From positions 1-64,000 of the forward strand of contig NZ_SNUA01000007.1 in the NCBI RefSeq assembly GCF_004360225.1: a stretch of DNA of 64,000 nt, given 5' to 3'. The translations under genes and the position numbers were made by a program. This DNA comes from Alcanivorax sp. 24. Its GTDB lineage: Bacteria > Pseudomonadota > Gammaproteobacteria > Pseudomonadales > Alcanivoracaceae. Below, piece by piece: positions 45,163-55,976 of the stretch. The notes under the pieces were generated by a model. The model did not search any database and was not told the DNA's origin. It was given only the letters and a program-made list of their open reading frames with translations. The first letter of the stretch is position 1. The number at the start of each line of letters is the position of its first letter.

Positions 45163-46037
45163 CACACCCGCTCCGCGGCCCGGCTGCCGAACAAACCGTT
45201 GGGCAGGAAAAACAAAATGGCGAGGATGATCACGAACGGCACCGCGTCCTTGTAATCGGAGGAGATATAGCCGGCGGTGTAGGCTTCGCTCAAACCCAAT
45301 AACAAACCACCGACCACGGCTCCGGTGCTGCTGCCCAGGCCGCCGATGGCGGCGGCGACGAAGCCTTTCAGGCCCAGCATGATGCCGACGTCATAGGCGG
45401 TGAAGGTGATCGGTGTAACGATCAGGCCGGCGGCGGCGCCGAGCAACGCGGAAATACCAAAGGCAACGCCGAGGATAACCTGGGTCTTGATGCCGGCGAG
45501 CCGGGCGGCGTCCTTGTTCATGGAAGTGGCGAGAATCGCCTTGCCGAGCCGGCTGCGGCCGAAGAACAGGGCCAGCGCCACCACCAGGACCACGGCGATA
45601 CCCAGGATCCACAGGCTTTGCGTCAACAGGGTGGCGCCGCCGATGGAAAGCGATTCGGTGGCACTGAAGCGGGGCAGCGCATGATACTCCTTGCCCCAGA
45701 AAAACTGGGCCAGGCCCCGCAGAAAGATGGACGCGCCGATGGTGATGATGATGAGCGTCACCACGTCGGCGTCCCGCGCCGGCGCGATGGCCAGACGATG
45801 CAGTAGAATACCGGCCACGGTAGCCAGTACCAGGGCGCCGACCATGGCCGCCGGCAAAGGCAGGTCGGCTCCCACCAGCACCACCGTGCCCATGCCTCCG
45901 ATCATTAGAAACTCGCCCTGGGCGAAATTGATTACATGGCTGGCGTTGTAGATCAGGGTGAAACCCAGTGCCACCAAGGCATAGATGGCGCCCAGGGTGA
46001 TCCCCGAGAACGTGAATTGGAAAAACTCGCTGAACAT
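45162..46037 (-). CDS. livH: branched-chain-type ABC transporter permease LivH
   Basis: A 291-residue permease with about eight helices. The LivH opening (GITLGAIYALVALGFTLIYN), NFAQGEFLMIGG and SRLGKAILATSMNKDAARLA loop are standard. It is 70 bp downstream of the binding-protein gene. Confidence 0.93.
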   Translation of the reverse strand: MFSEFFQFTFSGITLGAIYALVALGFTLIYNASHVINFAQGEFLMIGGMGTVVLVGADLPLPAAMVGALVLATVAGILLHRLAIAPARDADVVTLIIITIGASIFLRGLAQFFWGKEYHALPRFSATESLSIGGATLLTQSLWILGIAVVLVVALALFFGRSRLGKAILATSMNKDAARLAGIKTQVILGVAFGISALLGAAAGLIVTPITFTAYDVGIMLGLKGFVAAAIGGLGSSTGAVVGGLLLGLSEAYTAGYISSDYKDAVPFVIILAILFFLPNGLFGSRAAERV

Positions 46038-46107
46038 GTTCGGTCCTGCCCGGAAAGATAGCGGTGAGCAAGTGCCCGGGCGCCGTCCGGGGCGCCCGGA
46101 TGGCGGA

Positions 46108-47265
46108 TCATTCCACCAGAGCCCAGTGGCCGTCCTTCACCTCGAGAATGCGGAAGGAATCGTAGGAAAGCCCCATGTGATCCTCGGGACTCAGGTGGTA
46201 GGTGCCGGTGACGCCTGCGTAACCCTGAATGTTTTCCAGAGCGTCACGCACTTTCGCCGGATCAGTGGAGCCTGCCTGTTTGATGGCTTGCACCGCCAAC
46301 TGGAAGCCGTCGTAAGCGTAGCCGCCAAAGGTTGACACCGAACTGTTGTAGCGGTCCTCGTAAGCCTGTTTGTAGCCGGTGACAACGCCGTGTTGGGGAT
46401 CGTTATCAGGGATGGTGTCGGCCACCAACAAGGCGGTGGCGGGCAGGCGCAGGCCATTGGCGGCGTCGCCGGCCAGTTTCAGGAAGCTGTCGGAAGCGAC
46501 GCCATGGGATTGGTAAAACGGCAGTTCGATGCCCAGTTGCTTGTAGTTCTTGGTGACGATGGCCGGGCCCTGGCCGAAGTCGAAGTTGAGCACCGCCTGG
46601 ACGCCCTCGGTATTGCGGATACGGGTGAGCTGGGCGGTGACGTCGGTGTCTTTTGGGTTATAGGTCTCGTCGGCGACCACTTCGATCCCCATGGCCTTGG
46701 CTTCTTCCAGGGTCACGTTACGGCCGGAAGCGCCGAAGCCGCCGGTACCGGAAATCAGGCCGATATGGGTGAGACCTCGTTCCTTCATGTCGGTGAGTAC
46801 GCGCCGGGCGGCCTGGCGATCGGATTGCGGCATCTTGAACACCCATTTCTTCACCGGGGTGGAGATGGTTTCCGCGCCGGCCAGGGAAATGAAAGGCACA
46901 CGGGCCTGTTCAATCACTGGCACCGCCGCCATGGTGGCACCGGTGGTACTGCCGCCGATGATGAGATCGACCTTGTCCTGCCGCAGCAGGCGGGTAACGA
47001 AGGTCCGGGCTTTGGACGCGTCTCCGGAATCGTCGTAGTGAACCAATTGAACCTCGCGGCCCAGCAGGCCGCCGTTTTCGTTCAGTTGGTCTACATACAG
47101 TTCCAGGGTTTTCAGTTCCGGGTCGCCGAGAAACGCGGCCGGGCCGGTAACGGAGAGGAATGAACCGATGCGAATCGGGTCTTCCGCCTTCACGACCGGG
47201 GACAGGGAGGTCAGACCCAGCGCCGCCACGGCGCCCACCGCCAGGGTTTTCAGCTTTGTTTTCAT
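46108..47265 (-). CDS. ABC transporter periplasmic binding protein (LivK/HAAT family)
   Basis: A 385-residue solute-binding protein. The signal peptide is MKTKLKTLAVGAVAALGLTS to about VVKA (residue 27), then IRIGSFLSVTGPAAFLGDPE opens a type I periplasmic fold. VDLIIGGSTTGATMAAVPVI and VPFISLAGAET are typical ligand-lobe segments. ATG 47265 has AGGTG upstream. It leads the liv operon, divergent from paaX. By context the ligand is probably phenylacetate or a related aromatic acid; the family also includes amino-acid binders. Confidence 0.9.
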   Translation of the reverse strand: MKTKLKTLAVGAVAALGLTSLSPVVKAEDPIRIGSFLSVTGPAAFLGDPELKTLELYVDQLNENGGLLGREVQLVHYDDSGDASKARTFVTRLLRQDKVDLIIGGSTTGATMAAVPVIEQARVPFISLAGAETISTPVKKWVFKMPQSDRQAARRVLTDMKERGLTHIGLISGTGGFGASGRNVTLEEAKAMGIEVVADETYNPKDTDVTAQLTRIRNTEGVQAVLNFDFGQGPAIVTKNYKQLGIELPFYQSHGVASDSFLKLAGDAANGLRLPATALLVADTIPDNDPQHGVVTGYKQAYEDRYNSSVSTFGGYAYDGFQLAVQAIKQAGSTDPAKVRDALENIQGYAGVTGTYHLSPEDHMGLSYDSFRILEVKDGHWALVE

Positions 47266-47365
47266 TATCACACCTATCTGCGTATGCCCCGGAGGGGCTT
47301 TGTTTTTATGCGCCTGACCGGGCTCCGGTGGCGCGGGACGTCCCATTAGCGTCCATGTTTTTTCA

Positions 47366-47414
47366 GGTATAAAGCGATACGAATTTTAAGTCAAGATCAA
47401 ATTTAATGTGTCAT
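47366..47414 (-). promoter_or_regulatory. livK promoter with upstream TGTGTCAT operator half-site
   Basis: On the minus strand TTGACT (47394-47389) and TATACC (47371-47366) are 17 bp apart. ATGACACAT (47414-47406) lies 11 nt before the -35, matching the paaA promoter, where ATGACACAT lies 10 nt before TTGACA. The rest of the 312-bp livK-paaX gap shows no gene. Confidence 0.55.
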
Positions 47415-47577
47415 AAAAGTTGCTATATTGGTCCAAGCCGCTGTTTTATGGTGCTATTCATTGGCCTTTTATGTCTCCGGACAGGAGGCTTTGGTAGCAT
47501 GTCGCGCCGCCGAAAAGGCCGGTATCACGCTGATTTGAATGCCCCCGGAAAGGGCCCGGAGATAGGAAGATCACCCA

Positions 47578-48504
47578 GTGGATTTGCAATGCGAGCAATT
47601 GGAACGCTTGATCGAACGTTTTCAGCAGCGCCGGCCGCTGCGTACCGGTTCCCTGATCATCACCCTGTTCGGTGACGCCATCGTGCCCAGAGGCGGCGCG
47701 GTGTGGTTGGGCAGCCTGATCGATCTGCTGGAACCCATGGGCATCAATCAGCGTCTGGTGCGCACCTCGGTGTTCCGGCTGACCCGGGAAGGCTGGCTTA
47801 TCGCGGAGAAAGTAGGGCGCCGCAGCTACTACGGACTCACCGCCGCTGGCCGTCGCCGTTTCGAGAAGGCTTTCAAGCGCGTCTATTCCGGCGTGCGGCC
47901 CACCTGGGACGGTGCCTGGACCCTGGTCATTCTCAATCAACTGGATCCGGAGGCCCGCCGTGATGTGCGCCAGGAACTGGAATGGATGGGGTTCGGCGGG
48001 CTGACGCCGGGTATGGTGGCTCATCCGATGGTGGACCGGGCCGAGTTGAACGCGACGCTGCAGGAGCAGAACGCGCTGGAAGACACGATCATATTCGAGA
48101 CCCGGGCCCAGGACAGCTTTGCATCACGGCCGTTGCGTTTGCAGGTGAGGGACGCCTGGAATCTGGAGCAGCTCTCGGAGGGGTATCGGGAGTTTCTCGA
48201 CCAGTTCCGTCCGCTCTGGCAGGAAATGAGCAAGCTGGAGACGCCGCCGCCGATGGAGTGTTTTCTGGCGCGTACGTTGTTGATTCACGAATATCGCAAA
48301 CTGCTGTTGCGCGATCCGTTGTTGCCGGAGGAACTGTTGCCGTCGGACTGGGAAGGCCGCGCCGCGCGCCAGCTTTGCCGCAACCTGTATCGACTGACCT
48401 ATCGTGGCGCGGAAGCCTGGATGAGCGAGCGCACGGAAACCGCGGAAGGCCCCTTGCCGGAGCCGGGGGATGGTTTCTATCTGCGCTTTGGCGGACTGGA
48501 TTGA
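47578..48504 (+). CDS. paaX: phenylacetic acid degradation repressor PaaX
   Basis: A 308-residue GntR-like repressor released by phenylacetyl-CoA. The winged helix is at about 18-95 (RTGSLIITLFGDAIVPRGGA, RLVRTSVFRLTREGWLIAEK). The PaaX central domain has WDGAWTLVILNQLDPEARRD, and the C-terminal region has LLIHEYRKLLLRDPLLPEEL. The start is GTG 47578 with AGGAAG upstream. It is divergent from the liv operon and just upstream of paaG, so it is placed to control all three transcripts through TGTGTCAT sites. Confidence 0.93.
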   Translation: MDLQCEQLERLIERFQQRRPLRTGSLIITLFGDAIVPRGGAVWLGSLIDLLEPMGINQRLVRTSVFRLTREGWLIAEKVGRRSYYGLTAAGRRRFEKAFKRVYSGVRPTWDGAWTLVILNQLDPEARRDVRQELEWMGFGGLTPGMVAHPMVDRAELNATLQEQNALEDTIIFETRAQDSFASRPLRLQVRDAWNLEQLSEGYREFLDQFRPLWQEMSKLETPPPMECFLARTLLIHEYRKLLLRDPLLPEELLPSDWEGRAARQLCRNLYRLTYRGAEAWMSERTETAEGPLPEPGDGFYLRFGGLD

Positions 48505-48507
48505 CAA

Positions 48508-48690
48508 AGCTGCTGTGGGAGCTTCTATGGTGCCTTGCAAGCTCTGGCGCGCCATTCGCCAGCAGGCTGGCTCCCACGGATCATGCTACGAAGCCGCTGT
48601 GGGAAGCTTGCTGGCAAGCGAATAGCCAACGGCCCAGGGGCATCGCGGCCAAGCGGAGCACCGCTCGGGTCTCTTCCTGCAGCGGCTTCG
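48508..48690. repeat. cluster of REP-like elements
   Basis: GCTGTGGGAGC (48511), its complement GGCTCCCACGG (48568), GCTACGAAGCCGCTGTGGGA (48584) with AGCTTGCTGGCAAGCGAAT, and AGCGGCTTCGTAGTTTGCCC (48681). Arms pair as in the 42.35-kb element. They fill the first part of the 477-bp paaX-paaG gap. Confidence 0.65.
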
Positions 48691-48863
48691 TAGTTTGCCC
48701 GGTGATTCCTTATTTAATTGCCTTTTGGGAGCTTTGGTAACATAAAGGGAATGGCCTGTTTATCAGGCTTATCCTGATGAAATTAAAGGAAAAAAGTTCC
48801 TTATTCCGGATTTTCTTCTTGTTCTATTCTTCTAATTCGATACATAAATATAGAATCTCTGTG

Positions 48864-48891
48864 TTGACTTGTGTCATGTCTGGGCTATGCT
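48864..48891 (+). promoter_or_regulatory. paaG promoter with TGTGTCAT in the spacer
   Basis: TTGACT (48864-48869) and TATGCT (48886-48891), 16 bp apart; TGTGTCAT occupies 48870-48877, directly after the -35, as in the paaA promoter spacer. Confidence 0.6.
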
Positions 48892-48981
48892 TTCCGACCA
48901 TAGTTTGGCGTCGGAACTGCGCGGCGGGCCACTGCCTGGCAGGTCTGATCATCGATACCAAGAAAAGGGCAGGACCGGATT

Positions 48982-49773
48982 ATGGAGTTCGCCACCATTG
49001 AGTTTCGTCTGGAGGACAGCGTCGCTACCCTGGCGCTGAATCGTCCGGAACGTCTGAACAGTTTCAATGAGCAGATGCACCGGGAAGTACGGGAAGCCCT
49101 GTCCATGGTGGAGCAGGATCAAACCGTGCGGGCCCTGCTGATCACCGGGAACGGCCGTGGTTTTTGCGCCGGCCAGGATCTTTCCGACCGGAGCGTGGCG
49201 CCCGGCGCCGAAGCGCCCGATCTGGGCTCTTCCATCGAAACCTGGTACAACCCGCTGATTCGTACCCTGCAGCGTTTGCCGATGCCGGTGATCGCGGCGG
49301 TCAACGGTGTCGCCGCCGGTGCCGGCGCCAATATCGCCCTGGCCTGCGATCTGGTCATCGCCGCCCGCTCCGCCAGTTTCACTCAAGCGTTCTGCAAAAT
49401 CGGTCTGGTGCCGGACTCCGGTGGCACTTGGCAACTGCCGCGCCTTGTGGGGATGGCCCGCGCCAAGGGGCTGTCCATGCTGGGTGACAAATTGACCGCC
49501 GAGCAAGCGGCCGCCTGGGGTCTGATCTGGCGATGCGTGGACGATGATGCGTTGCGCGCCACCGCCACCGACCTCGCTCGCCATCTGGCCACTCAGCCGA
49601 CCCGTGGTCTTGCCCTGATCAAGCAGGCTTTGAATCAAAGCTTTGACAACGATCTCGATACACAGCTCGACGTGGAGCGGGACTTGCAGCGTGATGCGGG
49701 CCGCACCGGAGACTATCGGGAAGGCGTCGCCGCGTTCATGGAAAAGCGCGCACCCGAGTTCCAGGGTCGTTAA
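48982..49773 (+). CDS. paaG: 1,2-epoxyphenylacetyl-CoA isomerase PaaG
   Basis: A 263-residue crotonase-fold enzyme that converts the ring epoxide to oxepin-CoA. The oxyanion-hole segments are GRGFCAGQDL and NGVAAGAGANIALACD; the catalytic Asp is in KIGLVPDSGGTWQLPRLVGM. These match PaaG, not the hydratase PaaF. First gene of paaG-paaI-paaJ-paaK. Confidence 0.95.
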   Translation: MEFATIEFRLEDSVATLALNRPERLNSFNEQMHREVREALSMVEQDQTVRALLITGNGRGFCAGQDLSDRSVAPGAEAPDLGSSIETWYNPLIRTLQRLPMPVIAAVNGVAAGAGANIALACDLVIAARSASFTQAFCKIGLVPDSGGTWQLPRLVGMARAKGLSMLGDKLTAEQAAAWGLIWRCVDDDALRATATDLARHLATQPTRGLALIKQALNQSFDNDLDTQLDVERDLQRDAGRTGDYREGVAAFMEKRAPEFQGR

Positions 49774-49800
49774 GGCTGCCCATCCGATTTGGAGATTTGC

Positions 49801-50267
49801 ATGGCTGACCCGAATACCGCCACGACGGCGCTGGACGGTGTTGCTTTGGCCAGACGTTGTGCTGAATCCATGTACGCGAGGGACACCGCGACCCGCGAAC
49901 TGGGCATGACGCTGGAAACCGTTGCGCCGGGATGCGCGATCCTGTGCATGCCAATACGTGACGACATGATTCAGGGGCACGGCTCCTGTCACGGCGGTTT
50001 TATTTTTGCGCTGGCGGATTCCGCTTTCGCCTTTGCTTGTAACACCTATAACGAAGCCACCGTCGCTGCCGGCTGTTCCATCGAGTATGTGTCGCCGGGA
50101 TTACCCGGTGATGTGCTCACCGCGGAAGCGCGGGAACTGACCCGTAAAGGGCGAACCGGTGTTTACGATGTACGTGTCACCGGCGGTGATGGCCAGTTGG
50201 TGGCCCTGTTTCGCGGCAAATCCTATCGCGTTCGCGGGCCGGTGATTCACGATGAGGAGAGCCAGGC

Positions 50268-50271
<4 letters not shown>
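49801..50271 (+). CDS. paaI: hotdog-fold acyl-CoA thioesterase PaaI
   Basis: A 156-residue thioesterase thought to release CoA from dead-end ring-hydroxylated intermediates. GHGSCHGGFIFALADSAFAF contains the catalytic Asp on the helix. GGAG lies 7 nt before ATG 49801. Its stop overlaps the paaJ start. Confidence 0.94.
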
Positions 50272-51476
<1,205 letters not shown>

Positions 51477-51530
51477 GCGAACAAAAAGCAACGCAGACAG
51501 ACCTAAAGACAGAATAACGAGAGGCGGAGC

Positions 51531-52832
51531 ATGAACATGCCATTCAACCTGGAGAATCGTTTCGATCCGGTGGAGCGGGTCAGCGTGGATGAGCTCAAGC
51601 AGTTGCAAGTGGAGCGTCTTCGTTGGAGTCTCACGCACGCCTACAACAATGTGGCGTTCTACCGCAAAGCGTTCGATGACGCCGGTGTTCATCCTTATGA
51701 TCTGAAATCGCTGGACGATCTGCGCCATTTTCCCTTCACCACCAAAGCGGATCTGCGCGACAACTATCCGTTCGGCATGCTCGCCACGCCCATGCGGGAA
51801 GTGGTGCGGGTGCACGCTTCCAGTGGCACCACCGGGAAACCCACGGTGGTGGCCTACACCCGGAACGACATCAATAACTGGGCCGACGTCATGGCGCGCT
51901 CCATCCGTGCCGCCGGTGGCCATGCCGGCGACAAGGTCCACGTGGCCTACGGTTACGGTCTCTTCACCGGTGGGTTGGGCGCCCATTACGGCGCCGAGCG
52001 ACTCGGTTGCACGGTGATTCCCATGTCCGGTGGCCAGACCGAGAAGCAGGTTCAGCTGATCCGCGACTTCGAGCCGGACATCATCATGGTGACACCGTCC
52101 TACATGCTCAACATCGCCGACGAAATGGAGCGGCAGGGCATGGACCCGCGCGAGTCCAGCCTGCGACTGGGTATCTTCGGCGCCGAGCCGTGGACCCAGA
52201 CCATGCGCGAGGAGCTGGAAAGCCGTCTCGGTATCAGTGCACTGGATATCTACGGCCTGTCCGAAGTGATGGGGCCGGGCGTGGGTATGGAGTGCATCGA
52301 AACCAAGGACGGCCCGACCATCTGGGAAGACCACTTCTATCCGGAAATCATCAACCCGGAAACCGGTGAAGTGGTGCCCGATGGCGAGTACGGCGAGTTG
52401 GTTTTCACCTCCTTGACCAAGGAAGCGCTGCCGATCGTTCGTTACCGGACCCGCGACCTGACCCGGCTTCTGCCCGGTCAGGCTCGTCCCATGCGTCGCA
52501 TCGACAAGATCACCGGCCGCAGCGACGACATGCTGATTATCCGTGGCGTGAATGTTTTCCCCACCCAGGTGGAGGAACAGATTCTCAAGATCGAGGATCT
52601 GGCTCCGCACTATGAAATCCATGTGGAGAAGGATGGCAATCTGGACTGCGTGACGGTGCGGGTCGAGCGCAAGCCAGAGTCCTCCGCCGCATCGGCGGAT
52701 GTGGCCAGGGCGCTGCAGCAGCGGGTGAAAACCCACATCGGTATCAGCACCAAGGTGGAGGTGGCCGATACCGGCTCGCTGGCGCGTTCCGAAGGCAAGG
52801 CCAAGCATGTGTTTGATCGGCGCCCGAAATAG
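51531..52832 (+). CDS. paaK: phenylacetate-CoA ligase
   Basis: A 433-residue AMP-forming ligase that activates phenylacetate, the entry step. The ATP loop is HASSGTTGKPTVVAYTRNDI, the second motif is IYGLSEVMGPGVGMEC, and RTRDLTRLLPGQARPMRRID then GRSDDMLIIRGVNVFPTQVE carries the adenylation Asp and hinge. Last gene of the paaGIJK operon; it converges on the histidine-kinase gene. Confidence 0.96.
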   Translation: MNMPFNLENRFDPVERVSVDELKQLQVERLRWSLTHAYNNVAFYRKAFDDAGVHPYDLKSLDDLRHFPFTTKADLRDNYPFGMLATPMREVVRVHASSGTTGKPTVVAYTRNDINNWADVMARSIRAAGGHAGDKVHVAYGYGLFTGGLGAHYGAERLGCTVIPMSGGQTEKQVQLIRDFEPDIIMVTPSYMLNIADEMERQGMDPRESSLRLGIFGAEPWTQTMREELESRLGISALDIYGLSEVMGPGVGMECIETKDGPTIWEDHFYPEIINPETGEVVPDGEYGELVFTSLTKEALPIVRYRTRDLTRLLPGQARPMRRIDKITGRSDDMLIIRGVNVFPTQVEEQILKIEDLAPHYEIHVEKDGNLDCVTVRVERKPESSAASADVARALQQRVKTHIGISTKVEVADTGSLARSEGKAKHVFDRRPK

Positions 52833-52888
52833 GGGGACGCTGGGGATTCAGGCGCCTCGAAAAGCCGGCAAGGGATAGAAAGGCTGGT

Positions 52889-55099
52889 TCACTTGGCGGT
52901 AATGAAGTACCCCGCGTCGGCCTTTGGTAGGGGAATGCGTGCTTCCATGCAAAACTGCCGTGGACTCCCAGGTACACAATAAAGTGACAGTTCTCCACTG
53001 ATCTCTTCAATACGTGTGCGCATGTTGCTGAGTCCACGGCCGGGTAGGCCGTCGCTCCATTCAGAGCAAGGAAAGCGGTTCACTTCATTGCGCAGCAGTA
53101 AACAGAGCTCTCCCTGCTGGTCCAACTGAGCATTAAAGGTCAGCGTGTTTGGCACGCCATGTTTGAGCGCGTTGGTGACCGATTCGTCCAGGATACGCCG
53201 CAGGTTTATGTAGTGACGCGGGGGCAGGGAGGTTTTATCCATATCGCCTGATATTGACCAGTTGAGGTCGAAGCGCGGCCCCAGTCGCTCCCGAAGGTCT
53301 CCGTACCAGTCCTCGAGTAGCGCCTGAAGATCATAGCAGTGCCTGTGATCCAGAGCGTGAATCGCCTCTCTCAAGGCGGTTAGGGCGTTGCGCGCCAACT
53401 CTTCGTTATGTTCGTTGGGGGCGGTGTGTATCAGGGTAAGAAGACGGCCACCAACATCATCATGTAAATCCCTCATGATCCTTTGGCGCTCCTGGATGGC
53501 GCCGGCTTCGCGTGCTTGCCTTACATTGTTGATCCGCTTCGCGGTTGAAACCAGCGCTTGAGCGATCTCGGTATCCCGCTTGCCGAAGAGTCGGCGGCCT
53601 CCTTGCCCATAGAGCAGACAGAGCCCACCTGAAGGCGTACCTGGCGAGGGAAGGAGAAGCCGGGAACCATTTCTGGCAAGGCGTGCCTTTTCAATGGTTT
53701 CGTCGATCCGGTCGAGAGAAAGGGGCTGGAATACTTTCCGGAGTAGCTCCTGCCAAAGCGGGAAGGCGCGATCATCGGGATTGCTGTATAGGGCTTCGAC
53801 GAAGTCCGGAAGATGACGCTCCATGTTTACTTCCGAGGAAGCGGCCAGCCGCCGCCACAGCCACTGCCGAACGGGGAAATAAACCCAGCCCACCGCGATG
53901 ACGGAGAAGGCAAGTGCATGGGCATGATTCAGGCCGAAGGCGGAAATCACCAGGACATCCACCAGAACCACGGTGAGACCACCGAGAAACCAGGCCCAGG
54001 CGGTAAACCACCATCGCTCCAACTGGAATAACCGGTAACGGAGAATGCCCAGTGCGAAACCCAGGTATAAGGTGACCACCAGTCCTACCATAGTGGCGGG
54101 GTTGGCGATGGGGCTTACCTTGAAGGCCACGGGCAGGAAATACACCACCAACCCTGCCCCCATGGCGATAAGGATCGAAAGGAAAACCCAGCGCAGCGCG
54201 GCACGGTCCAGCGGATTGTTCCTGGCGCGTCGCCACTGGGATACAACGAGAGTTATGCCAAGGGGATAGTAGAGCACCAGAGGCAAATAGAAGCTGTGTA
54301 GAGGAAGATCCAGCATCTGGGTATTTTCGTTGATTTGCTGGAGCACGACCGCGGTGGTGATAAGGAAAATGAGCTTCGAAGCATGTTTCAAGGGCTTTGG
54401 GTAGATGATCAACAGCACAAGAAAGGCAACAAGAAGAAGGTGAACGCCAATATGGTTCAGTCTCATCAAGGCATCGAATTGCCATGCGGGCAAGGCGAGT
54501 TCGCGGACTTCCCACAAGCTATGTTGCCAAGTGGCCAGGAACATGCCTGAGCCGGAAATGGCGAGCAGGCGAGGGGGCCAGTTGGCGGGTAAAAAAACCC
54601 ATACTGAAAGGCCGACCAGAAAAGCAATCAAGCCATAGGTATGTAGCAACCAGAACGTCCACGGAAGGGACGACAGTGGGCGATGAAGCGCGGGCTCGAA
54701 CGTCAGAGGCTGGTCGTTGTTGACTATCAATGTCACGGTGGGTGCGCGGAGGGCTTGTGCTATCTGGTTTTCCACGTCGAGATAGATGTTGTAGTGCTGG
54801 AAGGTGGGCTCGGCGTGGGGTTGGAGATGGTGATCATAACCTTTTAGCGAAAACGGGCGGCCGTGAATGATCAGAGCGCGTATGTGGTCGCCGGGATGCA
54901 GCCGTCCAGCCAAGGGGCCCCGTTGATCGACCTTCGTTACCTGTAGTCCTTCAGTGTCAGCGGGTATCAGCTTCACGCCAAGCCAAGGCCCGCGTGTGGT
55001 CAGCCAGGCGGCAAGTGCTATGGTTGCGAGGAGAAGGAAACTGGCTATTAAAAGCGTCTGAAGGGGGGCAAGCCTCCATCGTGACGTGTCAGAGGTCAT
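52889..55099 (-). CDS. PDZ-containing membrane sensor histidine kinase (HisKA_3 type)
   Basis: A 736-residue NarX-type kinase. One helix near residue 20 is followed by a periplasmic PDZ-like domain (GVKLIPADTEGLQVTKVDQR, AGRLHPGDHIRALIIHGRPF). About seven more helices follow (150-420), then a cytosolic linker. The dimerisation helix has the phospho-acceptor His in IMRDLHDDVGGRLLTLIH, and the ATPase has RRILDESVTNALKHGVPN and DGLPGRGLSNMRTRIEEI. ATG 55099 overlaps the response-regulator stop by 11 bp. The PDZ domain suggests that it senses peptides or envelope protein ends. Confidence 0.85.
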   Translation of the reverse strand: MTSDTSRWRLAPLQTLLIASFLLLATIALAAWLTTRGPWLGVKLIPADTEGLQVTKVDQRGPLAGRLHPGDHIRALIIHGRPFSLKGYDHHLQPHAEPTFQHYNIYLDVENQIAQALRAPTVTLIVNNDQPLTFEPALHRPLSSLPWTFWLLHTYGLIAFLVGLSVWVFLPANWPPRLLAISGSGMFLATWQHSLWEVRELALPAWQFDALMRLNHIGVHLLLVAFLVLLIIYPKPLKHASKLIFLITTAVVLQQINENTQMLDLPLHSFYLPLVLYYPLGITLVVSQWRRARNNPLDRAALRWVFLSILIAMGAGLVVYFLPVAFKVSPIANPATMVGLVVTLYLGFALGILRYRLFQLERWWFTAWAWFLGGLTVVLVDVLVISAFGLNHAHALAFSVIAVGWVYFPVRQWLWRRLAASSEVNMERHLPDFVEALYSNPDDRAFPLWQELLRKVFQPLSLDRIDETIEKARLARNGSRLLLPSPGTPSGGLCLLYGQGGRRLFGKRDTEIAQALVSTAKRINNVRQAREAGAIQERQRIMRDLHDDVGGRLLTLIHTAPNEHNEELARNALTALREAIHALDHRHCYDLQALLEDWYGDLRERLGPRFDLNWSISGDMDKTSLPPRHYINLRRILDESVTNALKHGVPNTLTFNAQLDQQGELCLLLRNEVNRFPCSEWSDGLPGRGLSNMRTRIEEISGELSLYCVPGSPRQFCMEARIPLPKADAGYFITAK

Positions 55100-55730
55100 T
55101 GTTGATGACCCCCAGTCGTACCGCCTGCAGCGCGGCTTCGGCACGGCCGGAAACGCCCAGCTTCCGATAAATAGTCTTGGTATAGCTGGCCACGGTATTG
55201 GCGGTGATATCCAACGCTTCTGAGATTTCTCCGCGAGTAAAGCCTCTGGCGAGTAAACGCAGTACATCCGTTTCTCTCTGGGTCAGATCGGGGACCTCCT
55301 CGGGCAGGGAGGTGCGCCGGAAGTGGCGGAGAATTCGGCGGGCCACGCTGGGAGAAAGGGGCGGTTCCCCACGGGCGATACCTTGCAGTTGAGCCAGTAA
55401 GCGGGTTCGAGGCTGGTCTTTCAGGATATAGCCGAGGGCTCCGGCTTGCAGAGCGGAGAAAAGATGATTGTCGTCATCATAGATCGTTGCCATGACGATA
55501 TAGGTGTCCGGTGCCGTGGCCTGCAACTCGGTTACCAGATCCACGCCGCTACCGTCGGGCAGGCTGATATCAACCACGGCCAGGTTGAAATTCTCCTTGC
55601 TGGCCTTCGCGCTGGCATTGGATAGCGTATCCGCCGTTACCACGGATATACCGGGGAATGCCTGCCGAAGCAGCTCCGTGAGCCATTCCCTGCTTTCCCG
55701 GTGATCTTCAACAATGAGCGCCGTTTTCAT
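55089..55730 (-). CDS. NarL/FixJ-family response regulator
   Basis: A 213-residue regulator. The receiver domain has the phospho-acceptor Asp in NLAVVDISLPDGSG and Lys in GYILKDQPRTR. The LuxR-type HTH is LTQRETDVLRLLARGFTRGE and ITANTVASYTKTIYRKLGVS. ATG 55730 (MKTALIVEDHRES) gives the usual start. It precedes and overlaps its cognate kinase gene and is divergent from a small secreted-protein gene that is a plausible target. Confidence 0.92.
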   Translation of the reverse strand: MKTALIVEDHRESREWLTELLRQAFPGISVVTADTLSNASAKASKENFNLAVVDISLPDGSGVDLVTELQATAPDTYIVMATIYDDDNHLFSALQAGALGYILKDQPRTRLLAQLQGIARGEPPLSPSVARRILRHFRRTSLPEEVPDLTQRETDVLRLLARGFTRGEISEALDITANTVASYTKTIYRKLGVSGRAEAALQAVRLGVINNDL

Positions 55731-55976
55731 TGGTTTTCCCCTCTCCCCGGTTACCCGAACACATATACCACATCGCACTCCATTCATTCACATCGATCGG
55801 GAACCGTATCGGCGGCCCCGTTGCCCGCCCATCCCCCCTTTGAGGGTACCCGTTTGTGGGATTGGGCTTGCGGCGGTGTCTCTCTATGCTGCCATGACCG
55901 ATGACCATGAAGGGCAGGACGTCCTTGGCACCGTCCCTTCCTCTTGTGGTGAGAGTGGCATTAAGGGAGAGGTTTG

